Source: Bradyrhizobiaceae bacterium (GTDB lineage Bacteria; Pseudomonadota; Alphaproteobacteria; Rhizobiales; Xanthobacteraceae). From it: a stretch of DNA of 64,000 nucleotides. Both the position numbers and the translations under genes were made by a program. The notes below the pieces were generated by a model. It did no database searches. It worked only from the letters and a program-made list of their open reading frames with translations, and had not been told where the DNA came from. Shown piece by piece: positions 9,723-18,246 of this stretch (positions are counted from its first letter, which is position 1; each line of letters opens with the position of its first letter). The stretch lies in contig RXJJ01000003.1 of NCBI GenBank assembly GCA_003963145.1, positions 52,146 to 116,145 of the forward strand, read 5' to 3'.

Positions 9723-10886
9723 TCACTTGATATTTTCGGATCCCTCTTGGCTCAAATCATAAGCCATCATTGTGTCATCCGCTTGGGGCCGCTCCAGCCA
9801 TTCCGGATGTCTCATCGACTGATAGACGTCACGCTCTCCAGCGGACCAATGTTCGGTCATCGCCAGCCGGGAAAAATCGTAGTCCTTCGACGAGGCCTCG
9901 TGGGCCTTGCTGCGATAGATCAGGTGAACCACGGTGACGGTGTTCTCCCGCGCCGCCTCGGTCAGCTCCGCGACAAGGGGATCGTCCTTCAGATCGTCGG
10001 GCAGCTTGGCGATCAGTTCGCGCACCGCTCTCTTGGCGTTGTGAATCTTGCGGTTCATATCGGTATTCATGCGGGTGCGGCTGGAATAGCGGATGTCTTT
10101 TTCGCGCTCATCCGCCTCGAACAGCGTCGCCGGAACACTGCCTCGCGAGCTGAACAGGTCGACCTGGAATATCAGAAGGTCCTCGTTGCGCTCCTGCTCC
10201 AGCACATAATCCAGCGGCGTGTTGGAGACGATGCCGCCGTCCCAGTAAAACTGTCCGTCGATCTCGATCGGTGGAAAGCCCGGCGGGAGCGCGGCGGAGG
10301 CCATGATGTGCTCCGGGCCGATCCTGCGCTGGGTGTTGTCGAAATATTCGAAATTGCCCGTCGCGATGTTGACGGCACCGACGCTGAGACGAATTCCGTC
10401 ATCGTTGAGACGATCGAAATCGACCAGCCGCAGCAGGGTTTCGCGCAGCGGAGAGGTGTCGTAGTAGCTGACCGCGTGCGGGCTGCTGGGCCAAAACGGC
10501 GTGCTGGGAAAGCGCGGCTTGAAAAATCCCGGCACGCCGAAGGTCGCGACCATCGCGGCGCTGGCCTCGTTGAAAAGAGAACGGGCATGATCGTCGCGCA
10601 GCAGCGGAGCGAACGCGATGGGAGACGATGACGACACCATCTCCCAGAATTCCTTCAACCGCGCAATGCGCCGCTCGCGCGGATTGCCCGCGATGATCGC
10701 GGCATTGATCGCGCCGATCGAAATGCCGGCGAGCCATTTGGGATCGAATTCGTGATGGCAAAGCGCCTGATAGGCGCCGGCCTGATAGGAGCCGAGCGCG
10801 CCGCCACCCTGAAGCACCAGAACGCGTAACGCCTCTGCCGGGATCGTTGTCTCGGTGAGCGCGGCGCCGGAAAGGGGAGAATCCAT
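9723..10886 (-). CDS. Patatin-like phospholipase family protein
   Basis: The 387-aa protein has the patatin Ser-Asp dyad. The oxyanion glycine motif GGGALGSY is at residues 27-34, the nucleophile elbow GISIG at 54-58 with Ser56, and the DGG motif at 216-218 with Asp216. The C-terminal half (about residues 240-387) resembles the DUF3734 extension found in bacterial patatins. No signal peptide is evident, so it is probably cytoplasmic or membrane-peripheral. It is the first gene of a unit with bdhA. Related patatin domains occur in some intracellular PHB depolymerases, but a phospholipase role is equally possible. Confidence 0.87.
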   Translation of the reverse strand: MDSPLSGAALTETTIPAEALRVLVLQGGGALGSYQAGAYQALCHHEFDPKWLAGISIGAINAAIIAGNPRERRIARLKEFWEMVSSSSPIAFAPLLRDDHARSLFNEASAAMVATFGVPGFFKPRFPSTPFWPSSPHAVSYYDTSPLRETLLRLVDFDRLNDDGIRLSVGAVNIATGNFEYFDNTQRRIGPEHIMASAALPPGFPPIEIDGQFYWDGGIVSNTPLDYVLEQERNEDLLIFQVDLFSSRGSVPATLFEADEREKDIRYSSRTRMNTDMNRKIHNAKRAVRELIAKLPDDLKDDPLVAELTEAARENTVTVVHLIYRSKAHEASSKDYDFSRLAMTEHWSAGERDVYQSMRHPEWLERPQADDTMMAYDLSQEGSENIK

Positions 10887-10988
10887 GACTGCTACTGAAA
10901 AAGGATCGACACCAGGCAGGCCTACGGTGGCCCTAACTCATCACCGCGTCAATCGGTGAAAAGCAAATGCTTGCGTGTTACCGAAGAT

Positions 10989-11495
10989 TCATCGGCCGTC
11001 GGGAGCGGCAAGAATCATCGTCCAGAACACCTTGTATTTCGAGCTGGGAGCATAGACCGCCGAAATGCCCATTTTTGTGACACCCGTGGCCAGCATGTTG
11101 GCGCGGTGCGGCGGCGAGTCGCGCCAGCCCGAAAACGCTTCGGCCATGGTGTGATATCCGGCGGAGATGTTTTCGACACCCTTCGACGCGTCGAAGCCCG
11201 AGGCCTTCAGCCTTTTGGCGAAGGGTCCCGCGACATCGTGATCGAGCTTGTTGCGGCTTGCCATCGCCTGCGACTGGGTTTCGGCCGCCCTCATCAGCTC
11301 CGGATCGAGGGTGACGGAACCAAGGCCGTTATTGCGACGATATTCCGAGATCATCGAGGCTGCTCCCTCCGCGTCAAGCTTGGCCGACGCGCTGGCCATG
11401 CTGGCATAGAAGGAGGGTTGCTCCGTTGAAATCTCCTGCCCCGCGCATCCGCCGAGCAGCAGAATTCCAAGATAAGCGAGCGTTTTACAGAACAT
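10989..11495 (-). CDS. CAP/SCP-domain lipoprotein
   Basis: The 168-aa protein begins with a lipoprotein signal ending in the lipobox LLGGC (Cys near residue 17), so it should be lipid-anchored in the envelope. The rest is a bacterial CAP (SCP/PR-1) domain: LMRAAETQSQAMASRNKLDHD, then ENISAGY and the GWRDSPPHRANML motif with its conserved His. Bacterial CAP proteins are poorly understood; roles in wall or ligand binding have been proposed. It appears to be a single-gene unit. Confidence 0.85.
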   Translation of the reverse strand: MFCKTLAYLGILLLGGCAGQEISTEQPSFYASMASASAKLDAEGAASMISEYRRNNGLGSVTLDPELMRAAETQSQAMASRNKLDHDVAGPFAKRLKASGFDASKGVENISAGYHTMAEAFSGWRDSPPHRANMLATGVTKMGISAVYAPSSKYKVFWTMILAAPDGR

Positions 11496-11586
11496 CCGGT
11501 ACAGCCCCGTGGATTCGCTGCAGTTGTTGCACAGGAACCGTGGCTGAATGGTGAACGCCGAGCTAATTTAGCCGCTGAAATGCGCC

Positions 11587-12633
11587 CTATGCGGTTGCGA
11601 AAATCCGGTAGCGCCGGGGCTGCAGGCTGACCACCTCGCCCGGCTTCAGATCGCGGTCGCGCGGCGCGTCGATCTCGATCAGGGTCTCGCCCTCGCCGAC
11701 GCGCAACGCGACATCAGCGCGCTGGCTAGGACCGAAAGCGCGGACATGCTTGACGTCACCATCGATCACTCCGCTACCCGGAGGGACAAGCGCGACATCG
11801 TGCCGGCGGATGAAAAGAGTCGACGGTCCGGACGCGGCGCCGTGCGGCTCAAGATTCAGCGGTTTGCCGCCGAGGCTGACGCGGCCCTCGCTGACCTGCA
11901 CGGGCAGCGCGATGGATTCGCCGATGAAGCCATGCACGAACGAGGTCGCGGGATTGTCATAAACATCGCCCGGCGAACCGATCTGTTCGATCTTGCCCTT
12001 GTCCATCACCACCACGCGGTTGGCGACTTCGAGCGCCTCTTCCTGATCGTGGGTCACGAAAATCGAGGTGACGTGAATCTCCTCATGCAGCTGGCGCAGC
12101 CAGCGCCGCAATTCCTTGCGGACCTTTGCGTCGAGCGCGCCGAACGGTTCGTCGAGCAGAAGAATGCGCGGCTCGATGGCGAGCGCCCGCGCCAGAGCGA
12201 TGCGCTGGCGCTGGCCGCCCGACAACTGGCTGGGATAGCGGTTCGCCAGCCAGCCAAGCTGCACGAGATCGAGCAACTCCATCACGCGCTTGCGAATTTT
12301 GTCCTCACTCGGACGAATGGCGCGCGGCTGCACGCGCAAACCGAAGGCGATGTTCTCAAACACAGTCATATGACGGAACAGCGCGTAATGCTGAAACACA
12401 AAGCCGACATGGCGTTCGCCCGCGCCGCGCGACAGCGCATCCTCGCCGTCGAATGTCACGCTGCCGCTGTCCGGCCAGTCGAGGCCGGCGATGATCCGTA
12501 GCAGCGTGGTCTTGCCGGAGCCGGAGGGACCGAGCAGCGCGACGAGTTCGCCCGTCTCCACTTTCAGATCGACATGGTCGAGCGCGGCGAATGAACCGTA
12601 TTTCTTGACAAGATCTCTGACTTCAATCGTCAC
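11587..12633 (-). CDS. cysA: Sulfate/thiosulfate import ATP-binding protein CysA
   Basis: The protein of about 348 aa is the ATPase of the sulfate/thiosulfate importer. Walker [10 protein letters not shown] lies near residue 34, the signature LSGGQRQR near 134 and Walker [13 protein letters not shown] near 154, followed by a TOBE-like C-terminal domain. The GTG at 12633 is chosen because a GAG-rich ribosome site lies seven bases upstream; another GTG lies three codons earlier. It is the last gene of the leftward cysG-cysI unit, 30 bp after the DUF934 gene. Its partner permeases and binding protein are on the opposite strand 5 kb away. Confidence 0.92.
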   Translation of the reverse strand: MTIEVRDLVKKYGSFAALDHVDLKVETGELVALLGPSGSGKTTLLRIIAGLDWPDSGSVTFDGEDALSRGAGERHVGFVFQHYALFRHMTVFENIAFGLRVQPRAIRPSEDKIRKRVMELLDLVQLGWLANRYPSQLSGGQRQRIALARALAIEPRILLLDEPFGALDAKVRKELRRWLRQLHEEIHVTSIFVTHDQEEALEVANRVVVMDKGKIEQIGSPGDVYDNPATSFVHGFIGESIALPVQVSEGRVSLGGKPLNLEPHGAASGPSTLFIRRHDVALVPPGSGVIDGDVKHVRAFGPSQRADVALRVGEGETLIEIDAPRDRDLKPGEVVSLQPRRYRIFATA

Positions 12634-12663
12634 TTGAACCACTCTAAAATCGTTCGGAAAACA

Positions 12664-13176
12664 TCACGACGCCGCGGCGGCCGTGTGAAACGCCATGCGG
12701 CGCCGGAACGCGGTCGGTCGTCCATCCGCAGCCGGCTGATAGAAAACCGAATAACGCTTGGCCACATTGGCAAAGGCTTCGGCGTCCGCCTCCTTTTTCA
12801 CCGCGAATGCGTCGAAGCCCGCGCGCAGCATGAATACGAATTGATCGCGGAGCACCTGCCCCGTCGCGCGCACCTCGCCCTGATAGGCGTAGCGCTCGCG
12901 CAGGATGCGCGACTGCGAATAGGCCCGACCGTCCCGAAAGGTCGGGAACACCAGAGCAACCACGGCAAGCCTTGGCAGATAAGGCGCGAGCTCCTCGATA
13001 TCGCGATTGTTCGGCCAGATCACGCCGACCTTGCCCTCGCGCGCGAGGATCGCGTCGGCGTCCGCCAGAAACCGCGCGGCGGGGACGAGCACATGTCCGC
13101 CGGCCGGAATGGCATCTTCATCGCCGAGCGTGACGAAGTCATCGCTGACGATCCTGTTTCCCTTAACGAGTGGCAT
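12664..13176 (-). CDS. DUF934 family protein linked to sulfite reduction
   Basis: The 170-aa protein belongs to the DUF934 group, often annotated as an oxidoreductase probably involved in sulfite reduction. Visible conserved parts are the PTFRDGRAYSQSRILRER segment near residues 79-96 and the GEVRATGQVLRDQ segment that follows. No cofactor motif is evident. The ATG at 13176 has an AGGAA ribosome site seven bases upstream and overlaps the 3' end of cysI by 14 bases. Consistent co-location with cysI in proteobacteria suggests an accessory role for sulfite reductase; the biochemical function is unknown. Confidence 0.85.
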   Translation of the reverse strand: MPLVKGNRIVSDDFVTLGDEDAIPAGGHVLVPAARFLADADAILAREGKVGVIWPNNRDIEELAPYLPRLAVVALVFPTFRDGRAYSQSRILRERYAYQGEVRATGQVLRDQFVFMLRAGFDAFAVKKEADAEAFANVAKRYSVFYQPAADGRPTAFRRRMAFHTAAAAS

Positions 13177-14818
13177 AGACACGTTCCTTGAATGGTTCGG
13201 CGCCGAGACGCTTCACGGTGTCGATGAAGAGTTCATCGGGATTTGCGCGCAGCGCGAGATAGGCTTCAACGATATCCTCGACCACGTCGCAGACCTGATC
13301 GTAGGGCACGGCAGGCCCGATCAGATGACCGAGCGCGGCCTTCTCGTCGGCGCGCCCGCCAATGGTGATCTGGTAAAATTCCGCGTCGTTCTTCTCGACG
13401 CCGAGAATGCCGATATGGCCCACATGATGATGGCCGCAGGCATTGATGCAGCCGGAAATATTGATGTGCAGCCGGCCGATCAGGTTGGCGGTGTCGAGAT
13501 TGGCGAAACGGCGCGTCAGTTCCTGCGCGACCGGGATCGAGCGGGTGTTGGCGAGCGAGCAGTAATCCAGACCCGGACAGGCGATGATGTCGGTGATGAG
13601 ATTCACGTTCGGCGTCGCGACACCGATCTTGTCGAGCGCGCGCCACAGCGCCGGCAGGTCGCGCTTGGCGACATGCGGCAGCGCCAGATTCTGCTCGTGG
13701 CCCACTCGAATCTCGCCGAATGAATATTGATCGGCGAGGTCGGCAATGGCGTCCATCTGCTCGGCGGACGCGTCGCCAGGAGGCGCGCCGACCGGCTTCA
13801 GCGACAGCGTGACAATGGAATAGCCCGGCATCTTGTGGGGCGCGACCGAATTTCTCTGCCACGCCTTGAACGCGGGATCCTGCAGCGCCTTGTTCAGTTC
13901 ATCGGGTGCATCGGACAGACGCTCATAGGCCGGATAGGTGAAACGAGAGCGGATATCGTCCACCTCCGCCGGATCGAGCGCGAGCGCGGTGTCGCGAATG
14001 CGCTGCCATTCTTCCTCGACCTCGGCCTTGAACTTCTCGATGCCAAGTTCATGCACCAGAATCTTGATCCGCGCCTTGTAGATGTTGTCGCGGCGGCCGT
14101 ACTGGTTATAGACGCGCAGGATCGCCTCGACATAGCTCAGGATGTCGCGCTGGCTGACGAACTCACTGATGACCTTGCCGAGAAACGGCGTACGGCCCAG
14201 ACCGCCGCCGACCAGCACGCGAAATCCGATCTCGCCCTGCGCGTTGCGGTAAAGCCGCAGGCCGACGTCGTGAATCTGGATCGCCGCGCGGTCGTGATCG
14301 GAGGCGGTGATGGCGAATTTGAACTTGCGCGGCAGGAAAGAGAATTCGGGATGCAGCGTCGAATATTGCCGCAGGATTTCCGCCCAGATGCGCGGATCCT
14401 CGACCTCGCCCGGCACCACGCCCGCCCACTGGTCGGAGGTGATGTTGCGCGTGCAGTTGCCGCTGGTCTGCATGCCGTGAATGCCGACCTTGGCCAGATA
14501 CGCCATCGCGTCCGGCAGGTCCGACAGCTTGATCCAGTTATACTGAATGTTCTGCCGCGTGGTGAAATGGCCGTATCCGCGGTCGTATTTGCGCGCGACA
14601 TGCGCCAGCGCGCGCAGCTGCGCCGAGGATAGCGTGCCGTAGGGGATCGCGATCCGCAGCATATACGCATGGAGCTGCAGATAGACGCCGTTCATCAGGC
14701 GCAGGGACTTGAATTCGTCCTCGGTCAGTTCGCCGGAGAGACGGCGCGCGACCTGATCGCGGAATTCGTTGACACGTTCGTTGACCAGCGTGCGGTCGAG
14801 TTCGTCGTAAGCATACAT
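13163..14818 (-). CDS. cysI: Sulfite reductase hemoprotein (nitrite/sulfite reductase family)
   Basis: The 551-aa enzyme reduces sulfite to sulfide with six electrons, using siroheme coupled to a [4Fe-4S] cluster. The four cluster cysteines are visible as C-x5-C (CPGLDYC, near residue 412) and C-x3-C (CINAC, near 455), the second followed by GHHHVGHIG. The conserved siroheme-binding region near TRQNIQYNW is also present. The neighbours cysG, which makes siroheme, and DUF934 support sulfite rather than nitrite as substrate. No flavoprotein subunit (cysJ) is nearby, so a ferredoxin is the likely electron donor. Confidence 0.92.
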   Translation of the reverse strand: MYAYDELDRTLVNERVNEFRDQVARRLSGELTEDEFKSLRLMNGVYLQLHAYMLRIAIPYGTLSSAQLRALAHVARKYDRGYGHFTTRQNIQYNWIKLSDLPDAMAYLAKVGIHGMQTSGNCTRNITSDQWAGVVPGEVEDPRIWAEILRQYSTLHPEFSFLPRKFKFAITASDHDRAAIQIHDVGLRLYRNAQGEIGFRVLVGGGLGRTPFLGKVISEFVSQRDILSYVEAILRVYNQYGRRDNIYKARIKILVHELGIEKFKAEVEEEWQRIRDTALALDPAEVDDIRSRFTYPAYERLSDAPDELNKALQDPAFKAWQRNSVAPHKMPGYSIVTLSLKPVGAPPGDASAEQMDAIADLADQYSFGEIRVGHEQNLALPHVAKRDLPALWRALDKIGVATPNVNLITDIIACPGLDYCSLANTRSIPVAQELTRRFANLDTANLIGRLHINISGCINACGHHHVGHIGILGVEKNDAEFYQITIGGRADEKAALGHLIGPAVPYDQVCDVVEDIVEAYLALRANPDELFIDTVKRLGAEPFKERVYATR

Positions 14819-14830
14819 AACTAAGGTGCC

Positions 14831-15142
14831 TTAAGCGGAAACCAGAAGCGGGATGGTGACGCCCTTCGCGCGGATTTTCTCGCGCAGATTGCCGGGCTCG
14901 ATCTCGCTGCCGATCAAAGTCACCGGAGCGATGTAAGCGCCGACCGCGCCGATGTCATCGGCGATGGCTTCGGCGAGCAGCGCGCGTGCGTCATCCGACG
15001 TGCTCACGACCGCAGCATCGGCAAGGCTGTTCGACCAGCCCTTCGCAGCCGTGCGATAGATCACCGAGCCGTCCCCGGTGCGGTTGGCGGTGACGACCGA
15101 AGGGCCGGTGATCCTGATTTTCTGTTGAAGCGGAGACGTCAT
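14831..15142 (-). CDS. DUF2849 family protein
   Basis: The 103-aa protein lies between cysG and cysI, its start overlapping the cysG stop by four bases (ATGA), so it is translationally coupled. It contains NRTGDGSVIYRTAAKGW and a DDARALLAEA segment. This family is regularly found in alphaproteobacterial cys operons and is called DUF2849. No catalytic or metal-binding motif is visible. A role as an accessory or subunit of the sulfite reductase is an inference from context only. Confidence 0.82.
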   Translation of the reverse strand: MTSPLQQKIRITGPSVVTANRTGDGSVIYRTAAKGWSNSLADAAVVSTSDDARALLAEAIADDIGAVGAYIAPVTLIGSEIEPGNLREKIRAKGVTIPLLVSA

Positions 15143-16557
15143 TCGGCAGCCATCAATAATGTTGAGTGAAGTTGAGCGAGTTCGCTGTTGCGCCAGGGAA
15201 GCGAGAGCGCGACGACGTCGCCAATGATCAGAATAGCCGGCCCCTTTTCGACCTGCGCGACAAGGCGCGGCAATTCGTCGAGCGTGCCGACGACAGCCTT
15301 CGCATCTGGCCGCGTCGCGCGCGCAAACACGCCGACCGGCGTCTGCGGCGAGCGTCCGGCGGCGAGCAATCCTGTGCGGATGCTGTCGGCCGCCGTGATG
15401 CCCATGTAAACCACGACCGTCATCTTGACGTCGGTCAGCGCCGACCAGTCGACCGTCTCGGCGTCCTTTGCCTTGTGCGCGGTCAGAAAAGTGATGCGCG
15501 TCGCCTTCTGGCGGAACGTCAGAGGCACTTCGGATTCGGCGGCGGCGCCGAGGCCCGCTGTGATGCCCGGCACCACATCGTAAGCAACGCCCGCCTCGCG
15601 CAGCGCCGCGATTTCCTCGCCGCCGCGCCCGAACACGAAAGGATCGCCGCCCTTGAGCCGCACCGCGCGCTTGCCGGACTGCGCGGCTTCGATCAGCAGG
15701 CGATTGATCGCGTCCTGCCCGATGCCGGGCTTGCCGATGCGGCGGCCGACCGAAACCCGCGCCGCGTCGCGCCGCGCGCGGTCGAGAACTTCAGCCGATA
15801 CGAGGTCGTCGTAGAAAACAATGTCGGCGTCCTGCAACGCACGCAGCGCCTTGACGGTGAGAAGATCGGGATCGCCCGGTCCCGCGCCGACCAGCGTCAC
15901 GAAACCGGCGCTTGTGGTGAAGGCGGCGGGATCGGCGATGGCATGAAGCGCGGCTTCGGCGTCATGACTTTTTCCCGCGAGCACCATCTCGCCGATGGGC
16001 CCGTCGACGATGCGCTCCCAGAATTTGCGCCGCTGCGCGAAATCGGGAATGCGGGCGTGGATGCTTTTGCGGAAGCGCCCGATAAAAGAGGCGAGCTCGC
16101 CGATCCGCGAAGGCAGCAGCGCCTCGATGCGCTCGCGCACCCGACGCGCGACAACGGGCGACGCGCCGCCGGTGCCGACCGCGACCACGACATCGCCGCG
16201 ATCGACGATGGCGGGGAAAATAAAAGTCGAGTGCCTGAGGTCATCCATCACGTTGACGGGAATTCCCTTGGCGCGCGCCCGCGCGGCCACGGCTTCGCCA
16301 GTCTCGCCGGCGCCGGCGCACAGAACGGCAATGACATTATCAAGGGTGACGGCCAGAGGGTCGCCGGATACGTGTTCGATCCGGCTCCGGGTCTCGGTAT
16401 CGAAATCCGAAAGCTCATCATTCCCATCGGTTGCAGCAAAGCGCACGTGTGCGCCTGCGGCCAGGAGCAGACGCAATTTGGCACGCGCCAAATCTCCGGC
16501 GCCCACCAGAAGCACCGGTCCGGTTCTTAAATCGAGGAACACCGGAAGGTATTGCAT
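15139..16557 (-). CDS. cysG: Siroheme synthase CysG (trifunctional)
   Basis: The 472-aa protein makes siroheme from uroporphyrinogen III. The N-terminal part (about 1-205) is the precorrin-2 dehydrogenase/sirohydrochlorin ferrochelatase, with an NAD-binding VLLVGAGDLARAK motif. The C-terminal part (about 215-460) is the SAM-dependent uroporphyrinogen III methyltransferase, with VTLVGAGPGDPDLLTVKA and RLKGGDPFVFGRGGEE. The ATG at 16557 has a GGAG ribosome site six bases upstream, better than the TTG four codons earlier. It heads the operon that supplies siroheme for the downstream cysI product. Confidence 0.92.
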   Translation of the reverse strand: MQYLPVFLDLRTGPVLLVGAGDLARAKLRLLLAAGAHVRFAATDGNDELSDFDTETRSRIEHVSGDPLAVTLDNVIAVLCAGAGETGEAVAARARAKGIPVNVMDDLRHSTFIFPAIVDRGDVVVAVGTGGASPVVARRVRERIEALLPSRIGELASFIGRFRKSIHARIPDFAQRRKFWERIVDGPIGEMVLAGKSHDAEAALHAIADPAAFTTSAGFVTLVGAGPGDPDLLTVKALRALQDADIVFYDDLVSAEVLDRARRDAARVSVGRRIGKPGIGQDAINRLLIEAAQSGKRAVRLKGGDPFVFGRGGEEIAALREAGVAYDVVPGITAGLGAAAESEVPLTFRQKATRITFLTAHKAKDAETVDWSALTDVKMTVVVYMGITAADSIRTGLLAAGRSPQTPVGVFARATRPDAKAVVGTLDELPRLVAQVEKGPAILIIGDVVALSLPWRNSELAQLHSTLLMAAE

Positions 16558-16567
16558 CGAGAACTCC

Positions 16568-16597
16568 AATTCCCGAATTCAGGGATTGACGGGAATT
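16568..16597. promoter_or_regulatory. Inverted repeat in the cysG/ferredoxin divergent region
   Basis: Eight-base arms aattcccg and cgggaatt are separated by 14 bases, in an AT-rich intergenic stretch (16558-16699) just upstream of the cysG ribosome site. The adjacent tattttctatatatg-like sequence could contain a promoter. The repeat could be an operator for a sulfur regulator or simply an RNA hairpin; I do not recognise it as a known site. Confidence 0.35.
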
Positions 16598-16699
16598 ATT
16601 TTCTATATATGTATCTGAAACAGCCCGTAAAGAGAAATAAATTCTCCTATTTTGCAGTGCAATTGTAGAATTTCCACCCCTCAACGGCAAGAAAAAGAG

Positions 16700-17014
16700 A
16701 TGCATCTTCTCGTTACCGATCACGACGGCCAGGAACACGAACTCGAGGCGCTGGAAGGCTGGCGCGTCATGGAGGTGATCCGCGACTGGGGCCTGTCCAT
16801 GAAAGCCGAATGTGGCGGGGCCTGCGCCTGCGCCACCTGCCATGTCTATGTCGACAATGAATGGGTCGACCGCCTCGTTCCGCCCAGCGAGGACGAAATC
16901 GAGAAACTCGACGAGGCATTTTTTGTCGAACCGAATTCGCGTCTCGCCTGCCAGATCCTGATGGGCGCCGATACCAATGGGCTGAAGGTTCGGCTGGCAC
17001 CCGGCACGGACTAA
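16700..17014 (+). CDS. Adrenodoxin-type [2Fe-2S] ferredoxin
   Basis: The 104-aa protein carries the vertebrate/bacterial adrenodoxin-type cluster motif C-x5-C-x2-C (ECGGACACATC, near residues 39-48), with the fourth cysteine in RLAC near residue 86. A purine-rich stretch precedes the ATG at 16700; a longer open frame starting at 16652 lacks family resemblance. It is a small soluble electron carrier. It stands divergently from the cysG-cysI operon and 24 bp upstream of the sulfate-binding protein gene. Because no cysJ is present, it is a candidate electron donor to sulfite reductase, although that is inference. Confidence 0.88.
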   Translation: MHLLVTDHDGQEHELEALEGWRVMEVIRDWGLSMKAECGGACACATCHVYVDNEWVDRLVPPSEDEIEKLDEAFFVEPNSRLACQILMGADTNGLKVRLAPGTD

Positions 17015-17038
17015 CCGCCGCCATATCCGATCAAACAA

Positions 17039-18076
17039 ATGGAGAGCACCTTGCGCCGTTTTCTTATCAGTCCTTTTATCGGTCTTGCCGTTACCCTCGC
17101 GCTTGCGACCGGCGCAAGCGCCCAGACGCCGAACACGCTGCTGAACGTGTCCTACGACATTGCGCGTGAGCTTTACGTCGAGATCAACGCGGCCTTCACC
17201 AAGGACTGGAAGGCTAAGACCGGTCAGGACATCACCATCAACCAGTCGCATAATGGCTCGACCCGTCAGGCACGTTCCATTCTCGAAGGTCTCGAGGCCG
17301 ATGTCGTGACCTTCAACCAGGTCACCGACGTGCAGGTGCTTCACGACAAGGGCAACCTCATTCCGGCGGATTGGCAAAAACGCCTGCCGAACAACTCATC
17401 GCCCTATTATTCCTTGCCAGCGTTCCTTGTTCGCGCCGGCAACCCGAAAAACATCAAGGACTGGGATGACCTTGTGAAACCCGGCGTGCAGGTGATCTTC
17501 CCCAATCCCAAGACCTCGGGCAATGCGCGCTACACTTATCTTGCCGCCTATGCCTTCGCGAAAAACAAATACGGCAGCGACGAGAAGGCCGACGAGTTCA
17601 TCCGCAAGCTGTTCGCCAACGTGCCGGTGTTCGACACGGGCGGGCGCGCCGCGACCACGACCTTCGTCGAACGCCAGACCGGCGACGTGCTGATCACCTT
17701 CGAGGCTGAAACCAACGGCATCCGCGATATCGCCGGGGCCGACAAATATCAGGTGGTGGTCCCATCGCAGAGCCTGCTCGCCGAATTCCCGGTGACGGTG
17801 GTCGACAAATACGCGCAGAAGCACGGCACCGAAAAGCTGGCGAAGGCCTATCTCGACTTTCTTTATACTCCGGAAGGCCAGACCATTCTCGCCAAGCAAT
17901 ACAACCGCGTGAACGACAAGGCCGTGGCCGAGAAGTTCAAGGACAAGTTTCCGCAGGTGAAGCTCGTGACCATCGAGCAGCAGTTCGGCGGCTGGGACAA
18001 GGTCAACGCTGATCACCTCAATCCCGGCGCCAGGCTGGATCAGCTGTTCACCGCGAGCACGAACGCCGGACGGTAA
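17039..18076 (+). CDS. sbp: Sulfate-binding periplasmic protein
   Basis: The 345-aa (or 341-aa) protein is the periplasmic receptor of the sulfate ABC importer. An N-terminal signal peptide ends near LATGASAQ. Family motifs include LLNVSYDIARELY, SHNGSTRQARSI and FPNPKTSGNARYTYLAAY. The ATG at 17039 could be the start, but its own bases form a ribosome site (ggagag) for a TTG at 17051, which would give a neater signal peptide (MRRFLIS). It leads the cysT and cysW genes, although a 170-bp gap with a palindromic repeat separates it from them. Confidence 0.93.
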   Translation: MESTLRRFLISPFIGLAVTLALATGASAQTPNTLLNVSYDIARELYVEINAAFTKDWKAKTGQDITINQSHNGSTRQARSILEGLEADVVTFNQVTDVQVLHDKGNLIPADWQKRLPNNSSPYYSLPAFLVRAGNPKNIKDWDDLVKPGVQVIFPNPKTSGNARYTYLAAYAFAKNKYGSDEKADEFIRKLFANVPVFDTGGRAATTTFVERQTGDVLITFEAETNGIRDIAGADKYQVVVPSQSLLAEFPVTVVDKYAQKHGTEKLAKAYLDFLYTPEGQTILAKQYNRVNDKAVAEKFKDKFPQVKLVTIEQQFGGWDKVNADHLNPGARLDQLFTASTNAGR

Positions 18077-18110
18077 GATTAGCTATCCGCGAATCTAAAT
18101 GTTAAATCCC

Positions 18111-18228
18111 GTCATGCCCGGCCGCAGCAGTCGCAGACTGCGTACACCTATCCGCGTTGCCGGGCATGAACTTCTTTATGATACGCAGACAACAAGACTT
18201 GGATGGCCGGGATAAACCCGGCCATGAC
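18111..18228. repeat. Palindromic intergenic repeat (REP-like) between sbp and cysT
   Basis: The element starts gtcatgcccggcc and ends ggccgggataaacccggccatgac, with an internal gccgggcatgaa arm, so it can fold into two nested hairpins. A related element lies at 58641-58725. Being inside a transport operon, it could lower cysTW expression relative to the abundant binding protein, as intercistronic REP elements do elsewhere. Confidence 0.7.
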
Positions 18229-18246
18229 AAGGCCAGAGAATAATAA

